From positions 1,302,001-1,366,000 of the forward strand of contig CAVZCU010000012.1 of the NCBI GenBank assembly GCA_963773845.1: 64,000 bases of DNA, given 5' to 3'. The first letter of the stretch is position 1. Each line of letters starts with the position of its first letter. The DNA comes from SIAJ01 sp963773845 (GTDB lineage Bacteria; Planctomycetota; Planctomycetia; Gemmatales; Gemmataceae). Made by a program: the position numbers and the translations under genes. Below the pieces are notes generated by a model that saw only the letters and a program-made list of their open reading frames with translations, had not been told where the DNA came from and did no database searches. Positions 52,971 through 61,246 of this stretch are shown piece after piece.

Positions 52971-54080
52971 TCACTCCTTCCCAATCCACGCGTCCTGGGT
53001 GATGTGCCAGCGTTCGTGGTTGCCTTCGGGCAGGTGCAGTTCGACGCTGGCTTCGAATCCGTGGGTCGTTGTTTCCAGTTGGGGATGCGAAAGAACGCGG
53101 CCGTCGACTTGGGCGGCGGGGCCGAGTTGGGCGAGCGAGTCCGCATAGCGTGCGAACTTTTTCTTGTGCCGGATTTGGGCGTAATAAACCCGGTGTAGAT
53201 AGTCGCGGGCCGGTTGGGCGGGGTCGGGGTGAAAAGTTGCTGTACCGGGGACCGCCTTGCTGAACTGCACAATGCCCCAGCGCTCCGGACAGTGCATGTT
53301 GATCACCCCTTGCGGCGACCAGACCCAGTTGTGCTCCGGCCGCTTCGGCAATTTGTGGTACTTGCCTTTGATGATCTCCATGTCCCACTCGACGCGCGAG
53401 AAGTTGATCCGCCACTGATCGCCGTCCTCGGGCGGGACAGGGCACTGAGAAATTTCCTTGAGGCTCGTCCACGGATAGGCGATTTCCAGCGTCCAACCGC
53501 GATCGGTGTCGCGCGGATCGTTGATGGTGCCATCCACGTGCGTGGCGGCTTGGAGGCCGGCAATTTCCCAGGCATTGATGGCGTTGCCGTGGTCCTTATA
53601 GGGCTTGGAGAGCAGCAAATCCCAAGTCGTGCCGAAGGCATTGAGTTCCAGTTCGCCGTACAGATGGCCGTCCGCGTCCGGATCGATGAACACTTCAAAA
53701 TCGTTGTCGTGAAAGATAACCGAATCGTGTTTCTTCAAGGTCGCCCAAACGTGGGGCTCCTCCAATTCGGCCGCGATGTAGAGTGCGGAATCGTCCCAGA
53801 GCATTTTGACTCGCGTTCGGAGCGGCGGCTCGGGTTGCTTGTCGCCTTCGATGTCTCGAAATGGTTCGCTCCACGGCGCGTCGTTCCACGAAGCATCATC
53901 GAGTCGGCCATCGATGTGGATGGCCGACTTCGCCCGATAGCACACATAGCCGCGTGGCGGAGGCTCAGTCGAAGCGGCCGGCTCGACCGGTTCCGCATTC
54001 GGTTTCGACGGGCATGCCAGAAACAATAGGATCGACAGCCCAATCACGACCGTCAGCAAAGCTACATGCGCCCGGCTCAC
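52971..54080 (-). CDS. Lipoprotein with CBM9-like domain
   Basis: The 369-residue protein starts at a GTG (54080) that overlaps the stop of the upstream gene as GTGA. A lipoprotein signal ending in LLFLAC (Cys near residue 20) is followed by a family-9 carbohydrate-binding-module-like domain. It contains IHIDGRLDDASWNDAPWSEP, MLWDDSALYIAAELEEPHVW, HDNDFEVFIDPDADGHLYGE and WRINFSRVEWD. Proteins like this are usually anchored in the outer membrane and bind sugars. An open frame that fuses it to the preceding protein is caused by a frameshift and is not a real fusion. Confidence 0.82.
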   Translation of the reverse strand: MSRAHVALLTVVIGLSILLFLACPSKPNAEPVEPAASTEPPPRGYVCYRAKSAIHIDGRLDDASWNDAPWSEPFRDIEGDKQPEPPLRTRVKMLWDDSALYIAAELEEPHVWATLKKHDSVIFHDNDFEVFIDPDADGHLYGELELNAFGTTWDLLLSKPYKDHGNAINAWEIAGLQAATHVDGTINDPRDTDRGWTLEIAYPWTSLKEISQCPVPPEDGDQWRINFSRVEWDMEIIKGKYHKLPKRPEHNWVWSPQGVINMHCPERWGIVQFSKAVPGTATFHPDPAQPARDYLHRVYYAQIRHKKKFARYADSLAQLGPAAQVDGRVLSHPQLETTTHGFEASVELHLPEGNHERWHITQDAWIGKE

Positions 54081-55029
54081 CGGATCACCTTCCCTTTGAT
54101 GCCAATGACTTGAGAGGCCGCGAGACGCATTGCCGAAGGTCTTGAAGTTCTTGAATCGCCAAACGACCTTCTTGTCGCGAGTCACTTCAAAGAGCTGCGG
54201 GTTGTCCGGACCGGCGTGACAGTTGCCGACGATCACGTTGCCGTTCTCCTTGACCTCCAGCATCGTCACCCACGCGAGTTTGATGCCCGGCAGTTCGTCT
54301 TGCTTCAATTCCCACACGATCTTTCCCTTGGGAGTGACTTCGATTACGCGGTTGCCATTCCCGCAGGCGATGAGCGTATTCCCATTCGGCAGTCGCAGGG
54401 CGCCGAAGACTTCCGTCCCATGCCCCTCGGGTCCATGGCCTGGCGAACGCGGCCGCCCGGCGAGATCGAGTGCGTAGGTCCATACGACCTTCCCGTTGGG
54501 ATCGTATTCGCGGACCTTGCCATCCACTTCGTGACATACGAGGTAGTTGCCATTGGCTAGTTTGCGGGCCATGCGGGTGTCGCGGTGGGGGTTTGGTTTC
54601 TCGACGGTCAGCGCGATTTCGTGGACGATTTTGCCCGCGCGATTCACCTCGACGATCCGGGCATTACCCGACTCGGCGACCATGGTGTTGCCATCGTCGA
54701 GGCGTTGAAAGGCGTGAATCTCGATCCGGCCCTTGTAACCGGCCTTGGGTTTGGCCTCGTACGCGCCAGACTTCCTTGCCGGCTCGCGTGATTTCAACGA
54801 CTGTCGTCGGGCCGGTCGGATACAGGAGGTTGCCGTTGGGCAAGAGTGCGAGATCGTGAACTTCCGCCTTAGTCGGAACTGCCCATTCCACCTCGCCTTT
54901 CGCGTTGACCAGGGCCACGTGGCCCTTATCGGCTGCCAGAACGCTGTAGTTCGGCTGATCCTGAGCAAAAACCGGACAGACCACGCAAACGAGGCAAGAC
55001 AAGGTGAATGCGATGCGAAGAGGCGGCAT
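54077..55029 (-). CDS. Secreted beta-propeller (PQQ/NHL-like) protein, frameshifted
   Basis: The ~317-residue protein has a signal peptide (PPLRIAFTLSCLVCVVCPVFA). It is built from repeated ~45-residue blades of the form 'xVVEITRAGKEVWR', LPNGNTLIACGNGNRVIEV and 'GKIVWEL', like PQQ or NHL propellers. An extra base near 54762 and another near 54107 break the frame. Corrected, the protein ends FGNALAASQVIGIKGKVIR and stops at 54077-54079. The ATG at 55029 has GGAG seven bases before it. It is probably a periplasmic scaffold or a sensor of the product of the next gene; no catalytic residues are obvious. Confidence 0.75.
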
Positions 55030-55206
55030 GAACAACTCCAAGAAGAATAGCGAGTGATAGCCATTGTCGCTAAACGATCGCAATTGTCACTGGCCAATTG
55101 CCGGGGCATGCAACCGGTTGGCCTTGACGTTCCGCGGCCAAGAGCAGAGGGTACAGCGAGGGAATTATCGGATAGAATAAGGGATTCCAGACGCAGGGAT
55201 GCAATC

Positions 55207-56271
55207 ATGATTCCGGCGGACTCCATTGAGGTCGACGAGATGACCCAGCTCGAACGGGCCCGCGAGCTGCTTCGGCACGAAGCGGAGACCCTCCGCGAGG
55301 TGGCCGACAATCTGAACGAGTCGTTCACGCATGCCGTCGAGCGGTTATGGACTTGCGCTCAGGCGGATGGCCGTGTCGGCGTATCGGGCGTGGGCAAGTC
55401 GGCGGATATCGCGCAGAAGCTGGTCGGCACCTTCAATTCGACCGGCACGCGTGCGTACTTGCTCGATGCCACCCGCGCTCTGCACGGCGACCTGGGCATG
55501 GTTCATGCGAATGACGCCGTACTGATATTGTCGAATAGTGGCGAAAGCGATGAGATTGTTCGCCTGCTCAAACCTCTGCGCCGAATGGCCGCCTCGGTCA
55601 TTGCCATTACGGGCAACAAGGCCAGCACGCTCGCGTTGCAGGCGGATGCGGCCATCGTCTACGGCGCCGTAGCGGAGTCGCTTTTCAACCTCGCGCCGAG
55701 TACGAGCGCCGTGGTGGCCATGTCGGTCGGTCACGCGCTCGCTCTTTCTCTCTGCGATCGCCGCGAATTCACGGACGCCGAATTCGCTCGCTTCCATCCG
55801 GCCGGCAGCCTCGGATTCAAGTTGTCGAAGGTCGACGATCACATGCGCCGGGGTGCCGAGTTGCGAATCGCTCGCGCCGCGGACTCGGTGCGGGAGGTCT
55901 TCGCGAAGGCTCGCCACAGCGGCCGGCGAACCGGCGCCGTGATGCTGGTCGATGGCGATGGCCGTCTCGCCGGGCTTTTCACCGATAGCGATCTGGCCCG
56001 GCTCTTCGAACGCCGGGCCGACGCGTGCTTTGATGGCCCGGTCTCGGCGGTGATGACGAAATCGCCGCTGACGATTCGCCACGACGCTCGAATGCTCGAA
56101 GCGATCGCCCTCATGCGCGATCGCAAGATTAGCGAGTTGCCGGTGATCGACAGTGACGACCGGCCGATCGGCTTGCTCGATATTACCGACATCATCGGAG
56201 CGGAGGCGGCCGCCGATTCGAGCGGACAGGAGCCGTCCCGGATTCGAATGTGGAACCGCGTCAGCGCATGA
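55207..56271 (+). CDS. kdsD: Arabinose-5-phosphate isomerase (KpsF/GutQ family)
   Basis: The 354-residue protein converts ribulose-5-phosphate to arabinose-5-phosphate, the first step of KDO synthesis. It contains a sugar-isomerase (SIS) domain with GVSGVGKSADIAQKLVG, LDATRALHGDLGMV and ILSNSGESDEIVRLL (residues ~60-150). Two CBS domains follow (VMLVDGDGRLAGLFTDSDLA; LPVIDSDDRPIGLLDITDII). SIS plus a CBS pair is the standard KdsD/GutQ layout. The kdsC-like and LptC/OstA-like genes that follow support KDO as the pathway. The start at 55207 was preferred over an earlier open frame because homology begins soon after. Confidence 0.9.
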   Translation: MIPADSIEVDEMTQLERARELLRHEAETLREVADNLNESFTHAVERLWTCAQADGRVGVSGVGKSADIAQKLVGTFNSTGTRAYLLDATRALHGDLGMVHANDAVLILSNSGESDEIVRLLKPLRRMAASVIAITGNKASTLALQADAAIVYGAVAESLFNLAPSTSAVVAMSVGHALALSLCDRREFTDAEFARFHPAGSLGFKLSKVDDHMRRGAELRIARAADSVREVFAKARHSGRRTGAVMLVDGDGRLAGLFTDSDLARLFERRADACFDGPVSAVMTKSPLTIRHDARMLEAIALMRDRKISELPVIDSDDRPIGLLDITDIIGAEAAADSSGQEPSRIRMWNRVSA

Positions 56272-56319
56272 GGCCCTGCATGCCGAACGACACCCCGGCG
56301 CAGCGTCGCCGCCATCGAG

Positions 56320-56802
56320 ATGTTGGTGCTCGACGTCGACGGCGTCCTGACCGACGGGCGAATCATCTTCACGGACGCCGGCGACGAAATCAAAGCGTTC
56401 CACGTGCGCGATGGAACCGGGCTCAAGTTGTGGCGGAAGTCGGGCAAACGGGTGGCGATCATTACCGGTCGATCGTCGCCGATCGTCAATCGCCGGGCCG
56501 GGGAACTCGGAATTGAGCTGGTGATTCAGGGGGCGGACGAGAAACTGGCCGCCCTTCGCCGTATCCTGTCGGAGACCGGTCTGCGCGCCGAGCAAGTATG
56601 TGCCATGGGCGACGATCTGCCCGATTTGCCGGTGCTGCAAGAATGTGGGGTCGGCGTGGCGGTCGCGGACGCCGTCGACGAGTTGAAGGCGGTCGCAACA
56701 CTGGTCACGAACGCACGCGGCGGTCGCGGGGCCGTTCGCGAGGCGATCGAGTGGTTGATGCGCGGCCAAGGGACCTGGCCGGCCGACGCCAGGTCCGCAT
56801 AA
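56320..56802 (+). CDS. kdsC: KDO-8-phosphate phosphatase-like HAD protein
   Basis: The 160-residue protein belongs to the small HAD phosphatases that remove phosphate from KDO-8-phosphate. It has the nucleophile loop MLVLDVDGVLTDGRI, IITGRSSPIVNRRA, and the metal-binding GDDLPDLPVL loop. The position right behind the isomerase is the same as in the classic kdsD-kdsC-lptC order. The ATG at 56320 is inside homology; the natural start is probably at 56280 or 56268, one base out of frame. A single-base loss near 56305 would join MPNDTPAQR to AAIEMLVLDVDG. It is cytoplasmic and would form tetramers. Confidence 0.85.
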   Translation: MLVLDVDGVLTDGRIIFTDAGDEIKAFHVRDGTGLKLWRKSGKRVAIITGRSSPIVNRRAGELGIELVIQGADEKLAALRRILSETGLRAEQVCAMGDDLPDLPVLQECGVGVAVADAVDELKAVATLVTNARGGRGAVREAIEWLMRGQGTWPADARSA

Positions 56803-56887
56803 CTGCGTTCGCCAGGATTCCGGTATCCGCCTGAAGCGGCTGCTGAGATCCGGCGAATCCCGCTCCTGGTTCGAAAGGCGGTTCCGC

Positions 56888-57769
56888 ATGTGGACGCCAC
56901 GCCGAATATTTCTGTCGCTCATGGGCCTGCTCGTATCCATGGCCCTCTACCTGGGCTACGCGCAGCTCCTCGGCGGTTTTGACGGGTTGCCGCCGCTGCC
57001 CGCCAATTTCGGGCCCGAGTCGCGCTCCGATGCGGGCGAACAAAGACCCATCTCGGCGGGGACGACCGACCAGCGCATCGAAAAGGCTTTTGGACGATAC
57101 TGCCCCGAACTACGCTATCCGATCAAGCTCGAAATGCGGCAGAAGGGGATTCTGTTCTGCTCGCACCGCTTTGAAATCATCAAGGAGGGACAACGCGAGG
57201 GCTGGGTGCAAATGTCGCCGCTGAGCCTGGCGGCATTCAGCGAACGCAAAGGGGCCGACGGGCTCGAAGAGATCAACACGATCTACTGCGATACCGCATA
57301 CATCAAGTTCGACAAGCCGGTCCGGGCCATGGGCGACCTGAACGGACGCAAGATGGTCGCGGCGGAACTCCACGCCGATCCGGAAGCGATGCTCGCGGAC
57401 CCGCGCAAGGGCCGTATTCGCTTGCTGAACAATCGTCGAACTTTTGATCCGAACGACGACATCGAAATGGTCACGCCCGGTCCAGTTTATTACGAAGCGA
57501 ATCCGCGACCCGGCCAGCCCAATATCTACACGTTCACGGCGGTCCAGATCTTCGACTACGTGAATACCAATCAGCCGGAACCGGACCGATCGTTGCCGCG
57601 GGAACCGACCATGTATGGTGTGGGACTCCGCGTCTTCCTGAGCCGCGAGCCACACGATCGCACGCCCCGCAAGACAGCCGAACCGATTGCGAAATCCAGG
57701 GCGCGCGAAGCGCGCGGCCGCAAGTCTCGGGCGTTGATGCCGTCGGCCTCGATCACGCAGTGGAAATGA
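56888..57769 (+). CDS. LptC/OstA-like LPS-transport protein, fragment 1 of 3
   Basis: First part of a ~1,200-residue protein encoded by 56888-60491. An N-terminal anchor (RRIFLSLMGLLVSMALYLGY) places the rest in the periplasm. A beta-rich region similar in character to LptC/LptA jelly-roll repeats follows, and this part ends near residue 245 with ...YGVGLRVFLSRE. The frame then degrades into Arg/Ser-rich sequence near 57728, where one base is missing. The correct register continues as SGVDAVGLDHAVEMNIWTD in the next frame. Its location after kdsD and kdsC supports a role in LPS or KDO-lipid export. Confidence 0.65.
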   Translation: MWTPRRIFLSLMGLLVSMALYLGYAQLLGGFDGLPPLPANFGPESRSDAGEQRPISAGTTDQRIEKAFGRYCPELRYPIKLEMRQKGILFCSHRFEIIKEGQREGWVQMSPLSLAAFSERKGADGLEEINTIYCDTAYIKFDKPVRAMGDLNGRKMVAAELHADPEAMLADPRKGRIRLLNNRRTFDPNDDIEMVTPGPVYYEANPRPGQPNIYTFTAVQIFDYVNTNQPEPDRSLPREPTMYGVGLRVFLSREPHDRTPRKTAEPIAKSRAREARGRKSRALMPSASITQWK

Positions 57770-58581
57770 ATATCTGGACGGACGCCGACTCGTCGTTCAT
57801 CGCTCCGGGATCGAAGCCGCCCGCAAAGAAGGGGCCGATCGCCAAGAAAGATCAGAGGCCGGTGGATAAGCGGCTCATTCAGGTGCGAACCCAGGGGCCA
57901 TTCCGTTACGATCTGAATCGTGAGCTGGCGCACTTCGAGAAGCCGGCGAACCAGCGGCCTGGGCTTGTCGAACACGTCACCGTCACGCGAACCGACCGGA
58001 CCGGCGGACAGGATCTCCTCGACTGCGAGTACCTGGATGTGCAGTTCCATCGCAATAAAGCCGAGGTGGCTGCCAAGGGTGCGGACAAACGCGAACGGCC
58101 GGGACCCAGGAAAAAGCCAAGCGGCAGCAACGACGGCGACCTGGAGGTCAAATCGATCCGAGCGTGGGGCGAGACGGTCGTGATGACATCCGACTCCGAA
58201 AACCTGCATGCCACCGGGTCGGAGTTGATCCACGATGCCGAGACTCGGATGACCGTTCTCAAGGGCAGTCCAAACCAGCAGGTGATTGCCGTCAAGGAAG
58301 GAAATCTCCTCCGCGGAAGCGAGATGCATTTATATGGGGATGACAAACAGATCTCGCAGGCGCACATTCTCGGCACGGGTCCATTGGTTTTGGCGAACTC
58401 GATCCACGGACTGGCGAATATCAAAAGCAGGCGACCTGGTCCGATCGGCTCGTTTACATGCGCGTGGTCGAAAATGGTCAGCCGCTCGATGTATTCACAT
58501 TTCTGGGCAAAGACGGCAAGCGGGCCATGTTCAGGGACACATCGTCCGGTGTCTTGCAACAGCTCGAAGCTCAGCAACTGA
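57760..58581 (+). CDS. LptC/OstA-like protein, fragment 2 of 3
   Basis: Continuation of the gene started at 56888. It contains the OstA-like repeats FRYDLNRELAHFEKPANQRP, VKSIRAWGETVVMTSDSENL, and a second YGDDKQISQAHILGTG block. OstA/LptA domains make a beta-taco groove that holds lipid chains. The register is lost again near 58412; the true continuation is KQATWSDRLVYMRVVENGQP in the third frame. The start shown is only the first Met of the frame. Confidence 0.6.
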   Translation: MEMNIWTDADSSFIAPGSKPPAKKGPIAKKDQRPVDKRLIQVRTQGPFRYDLNRELAHFEKPANQRPGLVEHVTVTRTDRTGGQDLLDCEYLDVQFHRNKAEVAAKGADKRERPGPRKKPSGSNDGDLEVKSIRAWGETVVMTSDSENLHATGSELIHDAETRMTVLKGSPNQQVIAVKEGNLLRGSEMHLYGDDKQISQAHILGTGPLVLANSIHGLANIKSRRPGPIGSFTCAWSKMVSRSMYSHFWAKTASGPCSGTHRPVSCNSSKLSN

Positions 58582-60491
58582 AGGTCTGGGTGAAGCCCGC
58601 GGAAAAGGACAAACCGGACAAGGCCAAGCTGACAAGCAAAAAACCACCGGCCAAGGTCGATCCCAAGAAAGCAAACGGGTTCGAAAACAAAGCGGGGGCC
58701 GCTCGAGTGATCCGGCTCGAAGCCACCGGGCTCGTTCGTTCGCAAACACCGGACCTCGTCATTCGCCACGCCGACCATCTCGACGTCTGGTTCCAGGATG
58801 TACCGAAGCTTTTGAAGCCGCCGAAGAAGGAACCCTCGAAAGCGGTGACCGCGAAGGAAACACCGAAGCCTTCGTCGAAATCGAAGGGCCCCGTGGCGAA
58901 AACCCCGCCCAAGGGCAAGGACCCCGCGATCGCGAACGCCAACCCCAAGAAAGAGCCATCCCCTAAGGGCCCGCTGGCGAAAACCCCGCCCAAAGGCAAG
59001 AACCCGGCGGCTGCCAAGGCGACTCCGAAGAAGGAGGAAGCGAAGGAGAAGTTTCCGTTCGTCGTCATCGCCAAGGAAATCAAGACCTGGGTCAACCGGG
59101 ACCCGGAAGGCAATACGGAGATCGATCACGTCCACGCGGCAGGTGATGTCGAAGCGCACCAGGCGCCGGATTCGAAAGAAAAACAGGGCAACGATTTGGC
59201 GGGCAAGACCGTCGACATCCAGAACTTTGCCGACGGCTACAAGATGATCGTCATGGGCGATCCGATGGATAAGGACAAGCAGAACTATGGCGTCGTCAAG
59301 TCCGACAAACTCACGGTCTTCGGTTACTACATTCTGATCGATCAGCGCAACGACACGGGTCTGGTCAAGGGCCAGGGCCAAATGCAAATCATGTCCACGA
59401 CCGACGCCGACGGCAAGAAACTCGAAAAGCCATCCACCATGTTCATCTTCTGGACGCACCGGATGGACTTCTACGGGGCCGACAAGCTGATTTTCTTCCA
59501 CGGCGGAGTGCAGGCATATCAGGATGCGTCGCGCTGTTACTGCGAATGGATGCAAGTCCTGCTCGACCGACCCGTGTCGCTCGACCCGGAACGCCGCGAC
59601 AAGGCGAAAAAGCCGCCCAAGCCGGGCGAAAAAGAAGTGGACGAAAGCGCCAAGATCGACACGGTCATGTGCTTCCATACGCCGAAGGACGATGATGTCC
59701 CCAAGCCGAAGATTGCTCGCCCGGTGACGATGATCGAAGAAACGCGCGTCAACAACAAGGTCACCAAGTTCCAGAGCGTCCAGGCCCCGGACGTGGTCGT
59801 CGTCAACACGCCGCTCGACAACAAGCGGTCTCGGCACGAAATGACGGCCACGTCGATGCCCACAATGCCTGGCACGGTTCGCAGCTGGCAAGCGGGCGCC
59901 AAGGATGTCGAGAATGGCCCCGAGGGTAAGAAGAACGAGCCCGCCAAGAAGGATGGGCCGCCGCGGAAGAAAGGCGAACTCGGCGCCGATGAGGAGATGA
60001 AGCTCACGATCGTCCAATTCGGCGAGAAGATGTGGGCGGAGGATTTTCGCAAGCGCGCCAAGTTCTGGACCAACGTGCGCGTCGTGCATTTGCCCGCCGA
60101 TCGGCCGAACCTGCCGGTCAACGTTCGCGAAGGCGAGATTCCCAAAGGGGCCGTGTATTTGGAAGCCCGGGATACGCTTGAAGTCTTCTCAACCACCCAG
60201 CGCGAGCGAGGCAAAGACGGCAAGGAAATCGACGTCACGTACCAGGAGATGATCGCAATCGGCAACGTCCGGGTCCGCAAGCAGGGCGAGTTCTACGGCG
60301 ACGCCGACAAGGTCACTTACAGCGAAATGAAAGGGACGCTGACCTTTTACGGAACGGAGAAGAATCCGGCGACCGTGCATCAGTATCGCGGCCAAGGCGT
60401 GGCGGATTCCCCCATCCGCGGCAAGACGCTCGTGTACTACCTCAAGACGAAGACCGTGGGCGGCGGCGGTGTGCTGGAACTCAAGCGGTAA
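58458..60491 (+). CDS. LptC/OstA-like protein, fragment 3 of 3
   Basis: Final part of the gene started at 56888. It opens with VFTFLGKDGKRAMFRDTS, then a Lys/Pro/Ala-rich linker of ~100 residues (TPPKGKDPAIANANPKK and a second TPPKGKNPAAAKATPKK), probably unstructured. Further OstA-like beta repeats follow: QGQMQIMSTTDADGKKL, YGADKLIFFHGGVQAYQD. The end reads GEFYGDADKVTYSEMKGTLT and GKTLVYYLKTKTVGGGGVLE. It is the longest part and keeps a regular codon pattern. A protein of this size is far larger than LptA (185 residues), so it is a relative, not an orthologue. Confidence 0.65.
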   Translation: MRVVENGQPLDVFTFLGKDGKRAMFRDTSSGVLQQLEAQQLKVWVKPAEKDKPDKAKLTSKKPPAKVDPKKANGFENKAGAARVIRLEATGLVRSQTPDLVIRHADHLDVWFQDVPKLLKPPKKEPSKAVTAKETPKPSSKSKGPVAKTPPKGKDPAIANANPKKEPSPKGPLAKTPPKGKNPAAAKATPKKEEAKEKFPFVVIAKEIKTWVNRDPEGNTEIDHVHAAGDVEAHQAPDSKEKQGNDLAGKTVDIQNFADGYKMIVMGDPMDKDKQNYGVVKSDKLTVFGYYILIDQRNDTGLVKGQGQMQIMSTTDADGKKLEKPSTMFIFWTHRMDFYGADKLIFFHGGVQAYQDASRCYCEWMQVLLDRPVSLDPERRDKAKKPPKPGEKEVDESAKIDTVMCFHTPKDDDVPKPKIARPVTMIEETRVNNKVTKFQSVQAPDVVVVNTPLDNKRSRHEMTATSMPTMPGTVRSWQAGAKDVENGPEGKKNEPAKKDGPPRKKGELGADEEMKLTIVQFGEKMWAEDFRKRAKFWTNVRVVHLPADRPNLPVNVREGEIPKGAVYLEARDTLEVFSTTQRERGKDGKEIDVTYQEMIAIGNVRVRKQGEFYGDADKVTYSEMKGTLTFYGTEKNPATVHQYRGQGVADSPIRGKTLVYYLKTKTVGGGGVLELKR

Positions 60492-60640
60492 ATGCGCCAT
60501 TCATCGTGAACCTGTTCGCTGCAGTCCATTCGATTGTGGATTTGACCGCGTCGTAGGACCGCTCTCCCGAGTTCATCATCTACACAACTGGTAGGAGAGT
60601 TGCTTCAGGCTGAAGGCCTGGGACATCGTAGAGTCCGTTT

Positions 60641-60890
60641 CCCAAGTAGGTCCGCCGAGCCGAGGCGGACCAGGGCGGTCACCGCGGAGACGGCATGATG
60701 CCATTCTCGCGTGCAAGGTGGTCCGGCTCGGCTCGCCGGACCTACTGGAGGCTGTGTCCCAAGTAGGTCCGCCGAGCCGAGGCGGACCAGGGCGGTCACC
60801 GCGGAGACGGCATGATGCCATTCTCGCGTGCAAGGTGGTCCGGCTCGGCTCGCCGGACCTACTGGAGGCTGTGTCACAAGTAGGTCCGCC
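60641..60890. repeat. Tandem duplication of a 117-bp palindromic unit
   Basis: Two identical 117-bp units (60641-60757 and 60758-60874) are followed by the first ~17 bases of a third. Each unit is itself near-palindromic: AAGTAGGTCCGCCGAGCCGA near its start, the complement of CGGCTCGCCGGACCTACT near its end. The arms match those of the element at 16198-16333. The exact identity of the copies implies a recent duplication. Confidence 0.9.
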
Positions 60891-61148
60891 GGGTGCCATG
60901 TCCACGGCTTTGCGTGGACATGCTGAGGCCCGCACCCGCGGCATGCCCGCCCAAAGCGGCGGGCATGGCACCCGATGCCTTCGGGGCGCATTCGGGGCCG
61001 CCGCGATGATAGCATTTGAGCAATGGTGGTGCTGACGATGATCGCTATCAAAACCGAACAGAATAGCTGGGTGCAGAAGACTCCAATTCGCATGTCTAAA
61101 TGCCGGCGAGACCGGCACTTATTTGGGTCATAATGGATATGGGGGTCG

Positions 61149-61190
61149 GTTGAGCGAATCCGGCGTCCAAGCGCCCCGGATTTGCTCAAC
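61149..61190. terminator. Hairpin, possible terminator
   Basis: GTTGAGCGAATCCGG (61149-61163) pairs with CCGGATTTGCTCAAC (61176-61190) at 14 of 15 positions, around a 12-base loop. It stands upstream of the membrane-protein gene and may end transcription from the left. A T run is absent. Confidence 0.5.
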
Positions 61191-61246
61191 TGATCAGAAT
61201 TGGGCCGCCCGCGGGTCGAAGAAATAGAAGGAGGCAATTGCGCTGT

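Larger units (their letters stand above)
60492..61246. other. Repeat-rich intergenic region
   Basis: About 750 bases without a supported gene. It contains the 117-bp tandem repeats (60641-60890), two strong hairpins (60897-60922 and 60941-60969) and a terminator-like hairpin at 61149-61190. Long frames on the minus strand run through the repeats and encode repetitive RAGPPCTREWHHA-type sequence, so they are not called. Confidence 0.6.

Noticed and set aside
52971..55328. A single 785-residue propeller-lipoprotein fusion
   Set aside because: The N-terminal ~150 residues are non-protein-like, the propeller's real start and signal peptide lie in another frame, and a lipoprotein signal sits in the middle. 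Two genes joined by indels fit better.
57906..60089. 727-codon open frame antisense to the OstA-like gene
   Set aside because: It is very rich in Arg, Leu, Phe and His with no domain; the plus-strand frames carry the signal-anchor and conserved repeats, and the flanking kds genes are also on plus.
60641..60890. Possible CRISPR array
   Set aside because: The units are directly adjacent and identical over their full 117 bp, with no spacers and no cas genes nearby.
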